Positions 10,969-22,535 of a DNA stretch of 60,000 nucleotides are shown piece by piece. The stretch spans positions 10,423,001 to 10,483,000 of the forward strand of contig OU612066.1 in the NCBI GenBank assembly GCA_914767715.1, read 5' to 3'. Position 1 is the stretch's first letter. Each line of letters starts with the position of its first letter. A program made the position numbers and the translations under genes. This DNA comes from Membranipora membranacea (Eukaryota; Bryozoa; Gymnolaemata; Cheilostomatida; Membraniporidae). The notes beneath the pieces are model-generated. The model searched no databases. It saw only the letters and a program-made list of their open reading frames with translations, and was not told the origin of the DNA.

Positions 10969-13900
10969 TTAATAGAAGTACCAAGTAAATCGCCAAATAG
11001 GCTGAGAACAATCATCCTGTGATGTCAGTCTCATTTTCATGAAGCGTCTGCTCCGAACAGGGCAGACCATGCTTTTTCGGCCAGTTGCTAAAAAGAAAAA
11101 AAACAAGTCCCGATAAGAAGGCAGACAGTTGTACTGACAGGTATTGGGATTAGACCATTATGGTGGAAACTGTTTGAGAGAAGGCAATTTTACCAAAGCA
11201 GTGTGTTAATATGGGAATGCAGGTAGTAGGGCCATGGATGGAAGGGATGTGATGGGAAAATGTGAAACAATCTGGGACATTTCAGCTCAAATGCTGAAGG
11301 GGATGTAACAATCATGGCAAATGTTTTGACATAAAACTTTTTTAAATTGTAATAATGACAAGACATTATTGTTTCAGCTTCAGAATAGGCCATAACGAGG
11401 AAGAAGAATTTGCTAAATTTCACACAAGGGTGTGTGCATCACTTGATCATTCACAGATCGGTTGTGGCACGAATCGACTATAATTATTGGGAGCTTAACA
11501 GATGAAATCATGAAATGCAAAAGATATTATATGTCTTTCATGGTTTGCAAACTCTTACTCTTGCAAAAGTATTAGGGGCATAGAGCGCCTGTTAATACGT
11601 AACTATTATATCTTGTTAAGACCATGATCAAAATAAGACAATCTTACCGAAATGTTTGATGAGTGTGAATATTGTTACATCTCGCGCTGGATTGTAGTCA
11701 GGGCACGGAAACTCACAGTAAATGCCTAACATCTCAAAAACATTCTTGTCACACATTGAAACAGTCTTGGGTGCTTCTTCTGGAACTGGCTATAACAAAC
11801 GATTAAAGATTGATAGTCAAATTTTATCATTTGGCAGGAAAGACCACAAGGGGGATAATCTCTAAGCGTCAGCAGCTGCATGTATTAAATAAGTGTCTAA
11901 TTTGAGGGTGTTGTGGGAACGACCCCAAGACTTGTTTATTTATGAAGATTGTCTATGTTTGCAATGCCGGCTTCAGCTCCAACAAAATTGATAATAGATA
12001 ATCCCTAGATTTACAGTAGTGATTCTTACTGTAGTGATGATAGAGATCCCATCAGGTCCAACAGCTAACTGACCATGAGAGAGCAACACTCCAGTTTTCC
12101 TATTCAGCTCATTCAGTTGAAACACATAAAACTTCCTATCTGAACGACCTTCCAATTCATATATATAGTATTTGATAAATGGTTTCCGAGACGAATCTAA
12201 AACAGGAAATAACAACAGCAATATAACCACTGAAATCTAAAAGATTCCTTTCGGCTTGAAATATTTAATGATTGTTATGCTCTAACCAAGGAGTTAGATA
12301 CACTCTCTAGCTGCTTGCTCTAACTGAAGTATACAAATGCCAAGATGATCAGAAGTGTGTTACTATTTGAGACTCTTCATATGACAAAAATGTAATGTCA
12401 TGCCATTGCTCTTCAGACATCAATCTTGGTATTTATTGTAAATTTCTAATGAACCACAGAACAATGACATTATATGCCAGAAAAGCTGATTTTGGAAAAG
12501 GTTACCCCCATCCCTGTTTAGATGAGCAAAAATCTATAAAACATCCTTATGATTTTTGTTATGAGGCGGAATAAAAAAAATTAGTATAACACTCCTTCTT
12601 GATAATGTATGCATATATATTGCATTACTGTTTCCTGCAGTATTTCATATGTATGAATTAGAAAATAAGGATGATATAGTCACAGAGTAAGGATATATCC
12701 TTACTCTGTGATATAATATTATATTTTTACTTACCTACATCAATCCGTGGTTTCATTGTAGGTTTGTTCAATCTAACATCTAAAACCACTATATCCCTTG
12801 TCAAGTCGTCTCTCATCAACATCGTATTTGGTTTTGATTCTTTTATCAGTCTTAGGGCTGGACATGGCCCTTCTGTATTTACACCTGTATCAATGAAAAG
12901 ACAAATGTAAAGACTCGCAATGACTAAAAGCAGTCTATCAATCTGGGTACTTTACTGATGGATATTTACCTTGAAAGTGCACGAATTTACATTCAGGGAG
13001 ATAATCTCTCAGCGAATAAGGTGCAAAATCTTTGTCTGTCAGAACTTGAGTATTTTCACATTAAATATGTTTTAGCAATAATAATACTGAAATTGGTAAG
13101 ACTATATCATAAGTTTGAGTTGACCTTTTTTGCATCATCGTAAGACGATAGTGTGAGCAAACCGCTATCACTATTTCTGAGCCTCAATCAGCTGCTGAAG
13201 AAACCAAATCCTCAACAGCATGTTGCGTAATAAATTTATACCTGTGTTTCTTCTTTTCTTTGAAGTAATGAAAATTCATGAAGTAATCTTTCGCAAAAAA
13301 AATCACGAAATGAGGTACTTGCATTTTGGTAAACCCTCTGATTAAAAAAATGTTAGATTAAAATCAGATTCCATTCTTATCACACGCCATATCCCAAAGC
13401 ATGGGTGGCGGAATATTTGTTGCCTTAATGGCAAGGGCGCAACTTCTGCGCCAGGTAGCTCTCTGTTTGCAGGCAGATTAAGCACACCTGGTGGCCAACC
13501 AAACCCCATTGATCAAGGGACTGCAGTGGGATTCGAACCTACGATCTTCAATGCTTGCAGGCTGAAGGACAGACGCTCTAACAACTGAGCCACCCCCTAC
13601 CCCTCTAGAGGAGAGAGGAGAGCTCAACTCCTTTGTTTGTTGAGGGTAACCACAATCTTCTGAAAGCTTTTGGACTCTCACGGATATGTGAACATGTGCT
13701 AAATGACCCTTACAGTTGTGTAAGGAAAAAACTTTGCACACACCAAGTTACGAAGTTCATTTTTATCAACCGTTTGGACAGCAAACTATAAATCATGATT
13801 ACTGGTCAGATATTTAATGTTGCACTTACATTCAACCTCCCTGCTACTGGCTAAGTCATTCACACTGCAGCTTAGCTAAAATTGCTAGGGACAGAGGTAC

Positions 13901-15127
13901 AGTCCTATCAGTAGGAAACGGCTCTCAAGCATACTGGTTGGTTTGAAGTGATATAAAAGTATGTACATGGAAGTTCAAGGTCTTCAAATCTAACAGCACA
14001 AATCATTATTCTAATAATGGGTAATTTTAATGTCCAACTTAGGAGCATTCAGATTGATCTTAAAAAGGAACAAAGCTCAATCATAGTTGAACAGGATGAG
14101 AATGGATTTCAAACCAATGTTAAAGCCTAATGGCTCAAAGTAATAGTATTCATGAAACTAGTTGGGTCGTATAGCACCAGTGCGAGCAGATTTCTCACAC
14201 AGTACATCGCCTCAGCCCAAAGATTTTAGCATTACATAATGTCACATAAATCATTGGCTGTCCTGTCAGAGTGAATTGAGTAGGTACAAATGGATACAAA
14301 ATCTTCTTACATAATCAATCTGTTACCAATTTTGTGTCTTTCATTGTGAACATTTGACCAATGAAAGCTAGGCAAGTTACCTGTCGCAAAAAAAAACACA
14401 CCATTATTACGTTAGTCTTTCTATAATCCCTTAGTTTGGAGGTGAGATAAACTCCTTTGTTTGCAGGAGATTTATTCACCACCATAATCTCAATGCGTTT
14501 GTTACTAATCCCTATATCCTGAATCTAGAAAAAAGTGACCGATGATTTTTTTGCTCCTGAAGCCAAAACAGTTGTCATGAAAATTAAGAATATTGTGTAA
14601 TTAATTCCCAAGCTCCATCGTGTTTCGTTTTTTGTGTTATCTTTGAACCAATGAAAATTCATCAAGTAATCTTTTGCAAAAAATGAAGAAATTTACTTGT
14701 GCTTCAGTGGGCCTCAGAATTGAGCTGAGCTGTGCTATTTTGTTTATGGAAGATGTACTTACTGCAATCCTCTCAAATACTTGGCTTGTCAAATCGATTT
14801 CTGCTGATACAATTTTGTATGCATATTTATTTCTGACCTGCTAAACCATCACAAAAAAACGTCCAAATGTTTTAAAAAGTGAAACTTTGCATTTTCCAAG
14901 TTTTGATGCATGCATCATTGAATGACAAAACTACTTGACATTTTTCTGGATTTTTCTCTTTTGCCTGAAGCATCAAATTTCTTATTTTTTTATTCATGTA
15001 GATTCAAGAACTATTGATCAAAGGTTGTATTGATCCCCTGCTGTCGGCTAAGTTATTCACACTGTAACTTACCTAAGATCGCAAAGAACAGGAAAAGTGA
15101 TATTTGTAGAAAGATTCTCCCAATCAT
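10969..15127 (-). CDS. Secreted protein 1, unrecognised family
   Basis: Exon model: 15073-15127, 12735-12884, 12030-12196, 11648-11789, 10969-11087 (210 residues). The family is unknown to me. Exon 1 is a pure signal-peptide exon (MIGRIFLQISLFLFFAIL, then a phase-1 donor). It was chosen because the nearer candidate at 13.88-13.93 kb is dead. The mature part begins GVNTEGPCPALRLI and continues with basic and aromatic beta-like segments. It includes FYVFQLNELNRKTGVLL and HGQLAVGPDG, then a Cys-rich C-terminal third: MCDKN, CEFPCPD, DVTIFTLIKHF, MVCPVRSRRF, DDCSQP.W. It has no TM helix, so I infer secretion. It ends about 240 bases upstream of the receptor 1 start, same strand. I infer a candidate ligand or co-receptor of that receptor. 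The four body exons are supported by the paralogue; the link to exon 1 is a prediction. Confidence 0.6.
12681..12710. repeat. Perfect 30-bp palindrome
   Basis: CACAGAGTAAGGATA is followed directly by its reverse complement. It lies about 25 bases outside exon 2 of the secreted gene, in its intron. A diverged relative is at 55,493-55,524 (TTCACAGAGTAAGGATATCC). Confidence 0.9.
13380..13600 (-). mobile_element. tRNA-derived SINE-like element
   Basis: On the minus strand, 13,517-13,598 reads like a tRNA: A-box TGGCTCAGTTGTTAGAGCG and B-box GGTTCGAATCC at the normal spacing. A non-tRNA body extends to lower coordinates. The cloverleaf is imperfect, so I call it a tRNA-derived repeat and not a functional tRNA gene. 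Confidence 0.6.
13876..13932 (-). pseudogene. Dead signal-peptide first exon
   Basis: Homologous in position and sequence to the intact exon at 30536-30590 (ATG, leucine-rich, same flanks). Here the frame hits a stop after about 15 codons and the donor GTAAGC has become CTAAGC. This exon cannot start secreted gene 1, which must use the distal exon at 15073-15127 or be inactive. Confidence 0.65.
14240..14620. repeat. Dispersed repeat family, one of about six copies
   Basis: A block (gtcacctgtcgcaaaaa..., gagataaactcctttgtttg..., ataatctcaatgcgtttg..., cctgaatc.agcaaaaagtga...) recurs at about 5.70-6.00, 6.15-6.25, 15.86-16.19, 21.60-21.90, 31.20-31.50 and 34.67-35.02 kb, all on the + strand. 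Several copies exist within each duplication unit, so it spread before the unit duplicated. No coding sequence or clear termini are seen. Confidence 0.7.
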
Positions 15128-15129
15128 AC

Positions 15130-17600
15130 TGGATAGTTTGGAGTGATATCAAAGTGTGAATGGAAGTTTCTAACCCTTCAGATCTAACAGGCAAATCATT
15201 GCGCTAATAAAGGGTAATAAACAATTTTTCATGTCTTTTGTTGGTGAATTTGGTTTTTTCCTATAAAGGAACAAAGCTCTATCATGGTCGGACGGGAAGA
15301 GATCGGAATTCAAACCCATGGTAAAACTATACAATGGGATGTTCCAGCGAAACAGTAGTCATGAAATGGCTATTTATGTATGGTTGCTGGACCGCGTTCA
15401 TCATCTTAGATTGGTTCTCAAGTTCAGAATTGTAAATAGCTGACCCTTGTTAACTTTTGTCAAGCAGCTTGCATGAGTTTCCAAAGGCTGTTACTGAGAC
15501 GTCAATCAATGCATATCGTAAAAGCTGCCTGCCAGATTTTTAGCTTCATTCGGATCCTTACACAAAGCTTTATACCGATGGCGATTATCTCAACAAATAG
15601 CCATGCTATGTATTTTACCACTGATCCATAAATTCATATCAATGTCATGAAACCATTCCAGGCATTGATATGGAATAAATATTTATGATATGATGTTATA
15701 TTTATATGATATTTATATATACCTCAGTGATTCCAGGTTTTCTAAGACAGTGCAACCACGTTTTTCACACAGATATAAAATCTGAAAAAGGCTCAAAGCT
15801 TGTGGTATCACTTAGGCTCGCATCAACATATACCATCACCATTGTTGATGAACCCGGATGTCTTGTCAGAGTGAAATAAGTAGATACAAAACTTTAAAAA
15901 GCTCCTTACGTAGTTATTCCGTTATCAAATTTCTGAATTTTATTCTGTTTATTAAACCAATAGAAGCTTGTCTGGTCACCTGCTGCAAAAACACCCATCA
16001 CAATACGTGGTTTATCTGTAATCCCTCAGCTTAGAGGTGAGATAAACTCCTTTGTTTGTAGGATATTTATTCACCCCAATAATCTCAATGCTTTTGTTGC
16101 TAATCCCCATATCCTGATTCAAGTAAAAAGTGACAGGTGATTTTTGCCTGCAAAACCGCTGTGTTAAAATTCCTTGTCCCTAATCTTTTGCCTGTATGGA
16201 TCTTGAGAAAAAAATCAATGCAAAAGTCAGATTTACTTTGTTTTATAGATTAATGTGATCTAATGGTCCTACAAATAGGAGGATGAACTGACATGACCAA
16301 AACCACGGGTAAATAAGTAAATATATGGGTAAATAAGAGTACCGTTAAGAAATAACAAAACACTGACTTTAAAACACCTGTAGATGTAGTGCAGGACTCA
16401 TTAAATGGAGGTCTTCTGTCTGTACAACAGCATCGTGTGTGCAGATAAAAAAACCCTCCTGTATGGTATAGCTCCATGCATGATGACGCTGTCACCAGCC
16501 ACTGCAGCTCCAGCTTTATAGTGACAAGCTTTATTCTGAGTTACAGCTATCAGTGGTTCATGAGTGGCACTGACGGCCACTATAATAACTCTTCTTTCGC
16601 ATCCACCTCGTAGAAAGTCATTGTCAGCATTGACGGACAACAAATATTACTATTTATATCGGAGCGTACCAGAAACCCTCTGTAGGGTGTATAACTGACT
16701 TTCTTCATAATTTGATACCCTGCCCATGGGTATTTTCTATCTGGAGTTTAAAAATAACAATATTCTATATTTGTAGGATGTATATCAGAAGTGTTATGTA
16801 CGCCTAAATAAGATACTATTCTTGAGTGTCCTGCCTTTCTTAACGAATGAGTAGGTGTGGGCTAGATGATTTTCTATAATTATGGAGTTTAATAATTTAA
16901 TATTCCACCCCAATAATGGGCCCGGTTTGGACATCTAAAAAAACATAACCAGCTGCATCACAATAGCTTTATCTTCTATCTAAATATAAATATTTATTTT
17001 TAAAGTATCCTGCCTCTGAATATATATTATACGATAAATCCTTACAATAGATAATAAAAACTTAAACACAGAGAGAAGTGGTAGTTTTGGATCTGAATTA
17101 AACAATGAGCTGTTAATAACCCTTTATGTCCCTTTCATATAGGGAGCGCTATCACTTCCCTGTGTAACAAGCGAGGTGGCAAGTTAGTCCAGATCAAACA
17201 CCCGCAGAGTGATGTGTGATGGTAGTTGATGGGTGATGGTTGAAATATTTACATTTAAAATGACTGATGTGTTGATAATACAAGTCTGCTTTGTGTAAAT
17301 GTTTTGACAATGAAAGCTTTTTTTGGCACAGTTACCTTCTCTCTACATAAGAGAAAACAATCCCTTTCATTTGACAGTACCTCTGACACAGACAGCAGGC
17401 ACGCATGAATGCTTATGAAACTTGAGATGGACTGTTGTGTGCTGCTCACTGAATATATTTGATCTGATTCAGAATTAGGTCTTTTACTCAAGCAACAGTG
17501 GGACAAAAAACCTGCTAAAACAAAAAAGATTTTCTATCCAATGAAAACCCATTACAATAACTGGAATGATTGTTTGAAATATTTACAAAGTAAGATAGGG
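15130..17600. other. Long stretch without a gene
   Basis: This is the counterpart of 32.9-35.75 kb in unit 2, with colinear non-coding similarity (for example 15,340-15,830 vs 33,080-33,590). I see no exon with a supported frame. Short ORFs here are not conserved in the other unit. Confidence 0.5.
15260..15269 (-). promoter_or_regulatory. CArG-like box upstream of signal exon
   Basis: CCTTTATAGG (minus strand) fits the SRF/MADS-box consensus CC(A/T)6GG exactly. It lies 133 bases upstream of the ATG at 15127. The same box sits at matching distance upstream of the two intact signal exons of unit 2, and is broken upstream of the dead exon (14,059-14,068 reads CTTAAAAAGG). Confidence 0.45.
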
Positions 17601-17601
17601 T

Positions 17602-17838
17602 GGTCTTTCAATTAGAAACAGCCAAAATCGCAATCTGATCGCTCACTCATTTAGTGAGCGATACCTGCTAGGCTCTCGCTTTCAGATCGCTCAGTCACTT
17701 GATGGAACTATATACAATCTGAGTGAGCGATTTGGGAGCGATTTCGTCTAATTGAAAGACCAAGTGAGTGATAATTTCGAGTGATGTGATAGTGATAACT
17801 TGCTTTAGTAATGCATCACTCTCTCTAATTGAAAGACC
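17602..17838. mobile_element. Foldback (MITE-like) insertion, unit 1 only
   Basis: The terminus GGTCTTTCAATTAGA at 17602-17616 has its reverse complement TCTAATTGAAAGACC at 17747-17761 and again at 17824-17838. Inside lie further GATCGCTCACT / AGTGAGCGAT inverted segments. The matching place in unit 2 (about 35,760) lacks it, so it inserted after the duplication or was lost from unit 2. Confidence 0.75.
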
Positions 17839-17900
17839 CCCCTGGCAGAGGATTAACAGCAGCAGATTAGAATACCATCTAGTTAAAGTACTCAAACAAT

Positions 17901-17982
17901 GGGTCACTGTTTATGGCATTCCATCAATATCCACTGCAGGCCACTGCATTCTTTGAGCATGGAATGCCACTTACAGCGACCC
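17901..17982. mobile_element. Short TIR element, 82 bp
   Basis: GGGTCACTGTTTATGGCATT at the left matches the reverse complement of the right end (GGGTCGCTGTAAGTGGCATT) with a few mismatches. It is also absent from unit 2. It is a miniature hairpin element. Confidence 0.65.
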
Positions 17983-18402
17983 AGGCAAACTAGGCATGGA
18001 AGTCAGATGTAAGTTATACAGTACAAAGTACAACATGGCATAAACCCTCGTAGACAAAGATATGGCAATGAATGTTATGAATACATAATATAGCAAACAA
18101 GTATTCAGCAATTACTTTTGCGAATATGAAGGAAAATTGTTCACTAAATTAAAGTGAGAAGAGACTAAATTATATTAAACTGTAAGATTGACTCTTGAGC
18201 AGGTGACAAAATCTGTGATTCAGTGCAGAGAGAATGGAAGGTTCCATTCTCCCTGTTCAATATTAGCCTGAGTAAACCACTATAAAAGTGGAGACACAAA
18301 GTCTGACATTCCTTGCCAATTTCAGCGAAAACTGGGGCAATCAATCATCAGTCATATTGGATGCTGTCAACCAAACCCATTAGGATATGGTTCCACTCAT
18401 GG

Positions 18403-21070
18403 CTAGGCTATAGTGATTCTTGCATAGGTTGTTACAGAATATCCAACCTCAAATAATCCTGTATCTGTCAATAGTTTGTTAAGACTTTTACTCCATCTTG
18501 GAGGATTGTAAGCCTTGAATCTGTAATCTAGGTTTCTTCTACGCTTATCTAGCTCCTGCTGCAGCCTTTTTGCCTGTAGAAAGAAACAACTTTGATAAAC
18601 TACTAGTACAATTTGTTGGTTATTTAGAAATTGAAATTGAAGCCAAAAGCATCTAAATCAAATTATTGGGAAAGATATACCTACATATCCAAATAATGGT
18701 ACAGTGAGCAAAAAAGGATAAAATGTAAACAAACACATTGCTAGACATTTTTAGTTACAACATCACAGCAAACTAGTACAATTTTATTATTTCAAAACTT
18801 TTTTTATTCAAGAATCAAAATCAGCATACCCACACACAATTCAAACACAAACACATCACTTTCACTACAACTAGCAAAAGATAAAGCATCTTGTGAACAG
18901 AGTGTGCGGGTACCGCATTATATTTCAAATCTGGTCTACCCGTTCAGACCGAAACTCATCAAAAAACTCCACACATGACCCCTCCGCACAAAATTGAGCC
19001 AATTATTGGTCTGTCACCTTCAAACGTTACACTCATGAATGTCTCCAATTCCATGTTGTGGATTTTGTGGATGGATGGGTGTAACTTGCTGACATAAATA
19101 AATATGGGAAAGACTCCTCCCCCCCCCCTGTTTATTTGCTTGTTTTGCTGGTTCCCTACAGGTAGGTATGGAAAACAATTTGCCAAAGAATCTCGGTCTC
19201 CTCTTTAAACTTCAAGATTATTTTGCATGTGTAACGAGCAGTTGTGGATCACTCTAGTGCACTAATAACTTGTAAGATTTTAGTAGGAAGAGAAAGTTGT
19301 TGTTAGTTCATACTGGCAGTAAAATTTCATACGAGACAAAAAATCATCTACTCTCACTAACACACCTGGGTTTCTACTAGAGTTAGAAGCATGCCTGACT
19401 CTCAAGTCACTACAGTCATTTACCCAACTGCCTCAGGTCGTTAAACCTGCTTTTCAATTCTCTACTGTACATTTTAGCCTAGAGAAGAGGGTGAATTAAA
19501 ACAGTGCAGCGGGTGATAAGCAAAATATAGTAGAGAGGCTGTGACGTTGTGTGATCATGACGTTGCGTGTTCATGACGTTGCGTGATTATGACGTTGCGT
19601 GATCCAATCAGTGTAACCGTCTGATGTGCTGGGTAACCAAGCTATAATTTAAGCGACTGCGGACTACTACCATGCGCTGCAGTGTGTACAGAAGTGTGCT
19701 AGTCTAACATGGCTTTTTAAAAGAAAAAGTGTCAAGATATAGCGTTATTCAACTATGTATTGTATGTCAGTTGGTAGGAGGACTTAAAAGGACGGAGACT
19801 TTTTAAACAAACACAGCTACTCACAATTTCTAGTTCCTTTATTGCAGCTTCCATTTCTTCCTGAGGGTTTCCCTTATTTTTCTTCCTTCTGACTTTCATA
19901 CTCTCTGTCTGCTCTTTTATCTTATCTTTTAATGCTTCCTCTTTTGCTAGCCTGGAAGTAAATGTTTTATGCATGATACTATGAGCATGAGAATTCCAAC
20001 AAATTCAGGCTGTCCCCAAGAATCAAGACAAGCAGGCTCACAGGACATTGACGAGATTCATGAAGTCTCTCAACTACACCCTCCCTAATTCTATCAACTT
20101 GGTCAATAGCCTTATCTCAATTAGCCAGTGTGTAGTGATATTTCAATGGGCGAAAACCATGCAATTGTGAGGAAGGGAAGACAATAATGGGACTTTTCCA
20201 AGTCTCATAAGGGCCAGATAAGAAAACAAAAAAGAGCCCTTTGAGATGAGGGATCTAGGCAATGAATACTCAAGACTTTGTTCATGAAACCAATTGTTGG
20301 GATTTTTCCTACTTTTCCTCTTCCATCTGTTTGAGAGCTCGGGGAGAGAGAATCTGTCTTATATGCTCATGCTGTTCCTTCACCCCCTTCTTTATACGCT
20401 CCTCGTTGGTCATCATCTTCATATCTTCATCAGCGATATCAAACGGAGCCAGTTCACCTGGCTCGGTGTAATCTGAACACAGTAATACAACTTTAGTGTC
20501 AGCTAATAGCACAAATACTAGTATCAATGCAATAAAACTTGTTTTATGATTGATAAAATATTTTGTTTCTGTTAGCAAAGCCTGAAAGTAGAGACATGAG
20601 GTCATGGTACGTTGACCCAGCAGACTGACATTTTATTTGTCGGTTTTGGGAGCACCTCTTTACGTGAAAAGAGGAGAGACAATTCCCATGTGAATAATCA
20701 GGGGAAACTATTCCAATGAGACTATACTCATAAACAACACAACCAGAGTGAGGATCATGTGAGCATAGCTGCCAACGATAGACAGACACCGGCATGCTCA
20801 TTATGCATCTACTGTTGCAATTTGCAGACAGGGGAAGAATTTAGAGATGGTAGCCGTCGGTGGGCGAAAAGAATGATCATGCAAACAGAGTATCCTTGCA
20901 GGAATTAATAATTAATGTATGGAGAATCCATGTAGCGATGGATACATCATGCATGAGTTAGCATAATGGGTACCTAATTTTCCTCCATTCATATAATTTA
21001 ATTCTCATAGTCTTTTTATCTCTGCTTTATCTTTGCATCCTCCTGGAATCTCTTCAGCTTTTCTTCGTCT
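18403..21070 (-). pseudogene. Truncated duplicate of LRRC27-like exons 6-9
   Basis: Four exon copies in order: 20974-21070, 20313-20472, 19825-19951, 18403-18573. They match the last four exons of the gene at 36.3-41.9 kb. No LRR exons precede them; upstream the sequence passes into unit 2. The exon-6 copy is broken: CAG has become TAA after KQR, and inserted bases shift the frame near its 3' end. The exon-7 and -8 copies are intact (DYTEPGELAPFDIADED..., LAKEEALKDKIKEQTESM...). The exon-9 copy does not stop at ...AYNPP as the main gene does. It reads on as RWSKSLNKLLTDTGLFEVGY... to a TAG at 18403-18405. It is an unprocessed pseudogene from partial tandem duplication, although exon 9 keeps what is probably the ancestral C-terminus. 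Confidence 0.8.
19552..19605. repeat. 18-bp tandem repeat (GTGATCATGACGTTGC)
   Basis: Three to four copies of an approximately 18-bp unit containing ATGACGTTGCGTG. The unit 2 counterpart (about 37,405-37,435) has only about two, so the copy number changed after duplication. TGACGT cores resemble CRE half-sites, but no role is shown. Confidence 0.7.
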
Positions 21071-22535
21071 CTGTAATCAAGACGGGTATAGTAATGCAAA
21101 AATGTAATTGCCATTTAACATTGGGTCTGATTTTGGTTCTAGGAATGTAATAGTTTGAGCCGTAACATTATGAGGTTTAAATTATCAGCCTAATTAGCAC
21201 CAATTCAAAACAAGAAACCAAACATATATATATATATATATATATAATTTTCTTCAGTGCTCCCATATATAAGACCATCGCATTTTCACACCTTTCCGGT
21301 TTTATTTTCATCAACCAAACTGTATGCGTTAATCGTACTTAAATGATTTTGCCAAAGATTATTTAAATCTTAAATCAACAGAGTCTCCATTGAAAAAAAC
21401 ACCCGAAATTAGTTACAGAGTTCAATATCACTGACAGCATTGTTTTTGAAGCAGCTACAGCCTGATTTGTCATTGGTCATCATATTTAAATTTTTTGGAT
21501 ATATTTTTATCACCAGTGTACACAAGCTTTTAACACCCTTACCTAAGTCTGACTTAACCCTATGTTCTTGGTACCACAAATTTGTACATATCACATAAAG
21601 CATCATCAGCTTTCCTGTCAGAGTGAAATAAGTAGATAGTATCATATTGATATGTTACCAATGTTGTATCCTTCATTGTGTTCATTTACCTAATAGAAGC
21701 TTGACAAGTCACCTGTCACAAAAAAACACACACCATTATTACATTGCCTTCTGTGATCCTTCAGCTTGGAGATGAGATAAACTACTTTGTTTGTAGGAGA
21801 TCTTTTCACCATGATATAATCACAATGCGTTTGGAACTAATCTCTATGTCCTGAATCTAGCAAAAAATGACTGATGATTTTTACTTGCAAAACCCACTAC
21901 TGCTACTACTACCACTGTGTGCAGCAATACTTCTCACTAAAGTTATATTCTAACTAATGATAGAATTCACTTGCTAAAAGAAGTTTTCTTTTCTCACTGC
22001 AACAATGGCGCAAGCCCTAAGTAGACCACTAGTCAACTATAGCGCCTACAACTAACCTTGTCATGCGGCCTACAAAACACAAGATTGTATCCGTAGTTAT
22101 CTTCTCATAAATTATCTCCTCCTGTTATTTTCAAGCCACTACAGCTCACTACGCATTCGTTGCTACAAGTGGCGAGTTGTGTTAATTTTAACTGGATCTT
22201 GAGCTATAATCACTGCAAACGTCAGGTTCAAACCGACTTATAGTAATATCAGAAAAGTAAATACATAGCATCAGATGCACATGGCAGCTGCCTATCAGCC
22301 AATGAATGATTATACAGTTTACTTCTAAAATTCGTTTGTATTTTGAAAAATGGTATGAGGAGAAAAGATTGTCAAGTTAGGTGTTTAACAGAGTAATTAA
22401 TTGTTTAAGTGAACAACTGTTGTATTATGGAATGAACCCAGTATCAGTTCATACAATAAAAAAAAACATAAAAATAAGTTAACTAATATCCGCAGGTTTT
22501 ACAGCATTGAATCAAAGACTGAGTCGGGTAAGCGG

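Larger units (their letters stand above)
5340..21110. repeat. Tandem segmental duplication, unit 1
   Basis: This direct repeat of 21,240-39,110 has the same gene order and strand: receptor, secreted protein, signal-exon array, LRRC27 3' exons. It starts next to a (TA)n run and ends with LRRC27 exon-6 homology. The first 600 bases (5380-5990 vs 21,280-21,890) are almost identical, while other parts are clearly diverged. Insertions differ between units, for example 17.60-17.99 kb only here and 33.63-34.62 kb only in unit 2. Confidence 0.85.

Noticed and set aside
20262-20476. Plus-strand ORFs over the LRRC27 exon-7 copies (also at 38116-38298)
   Set aside because: Antisense shadows of coding exons; conserved only because the exon is duplicated.
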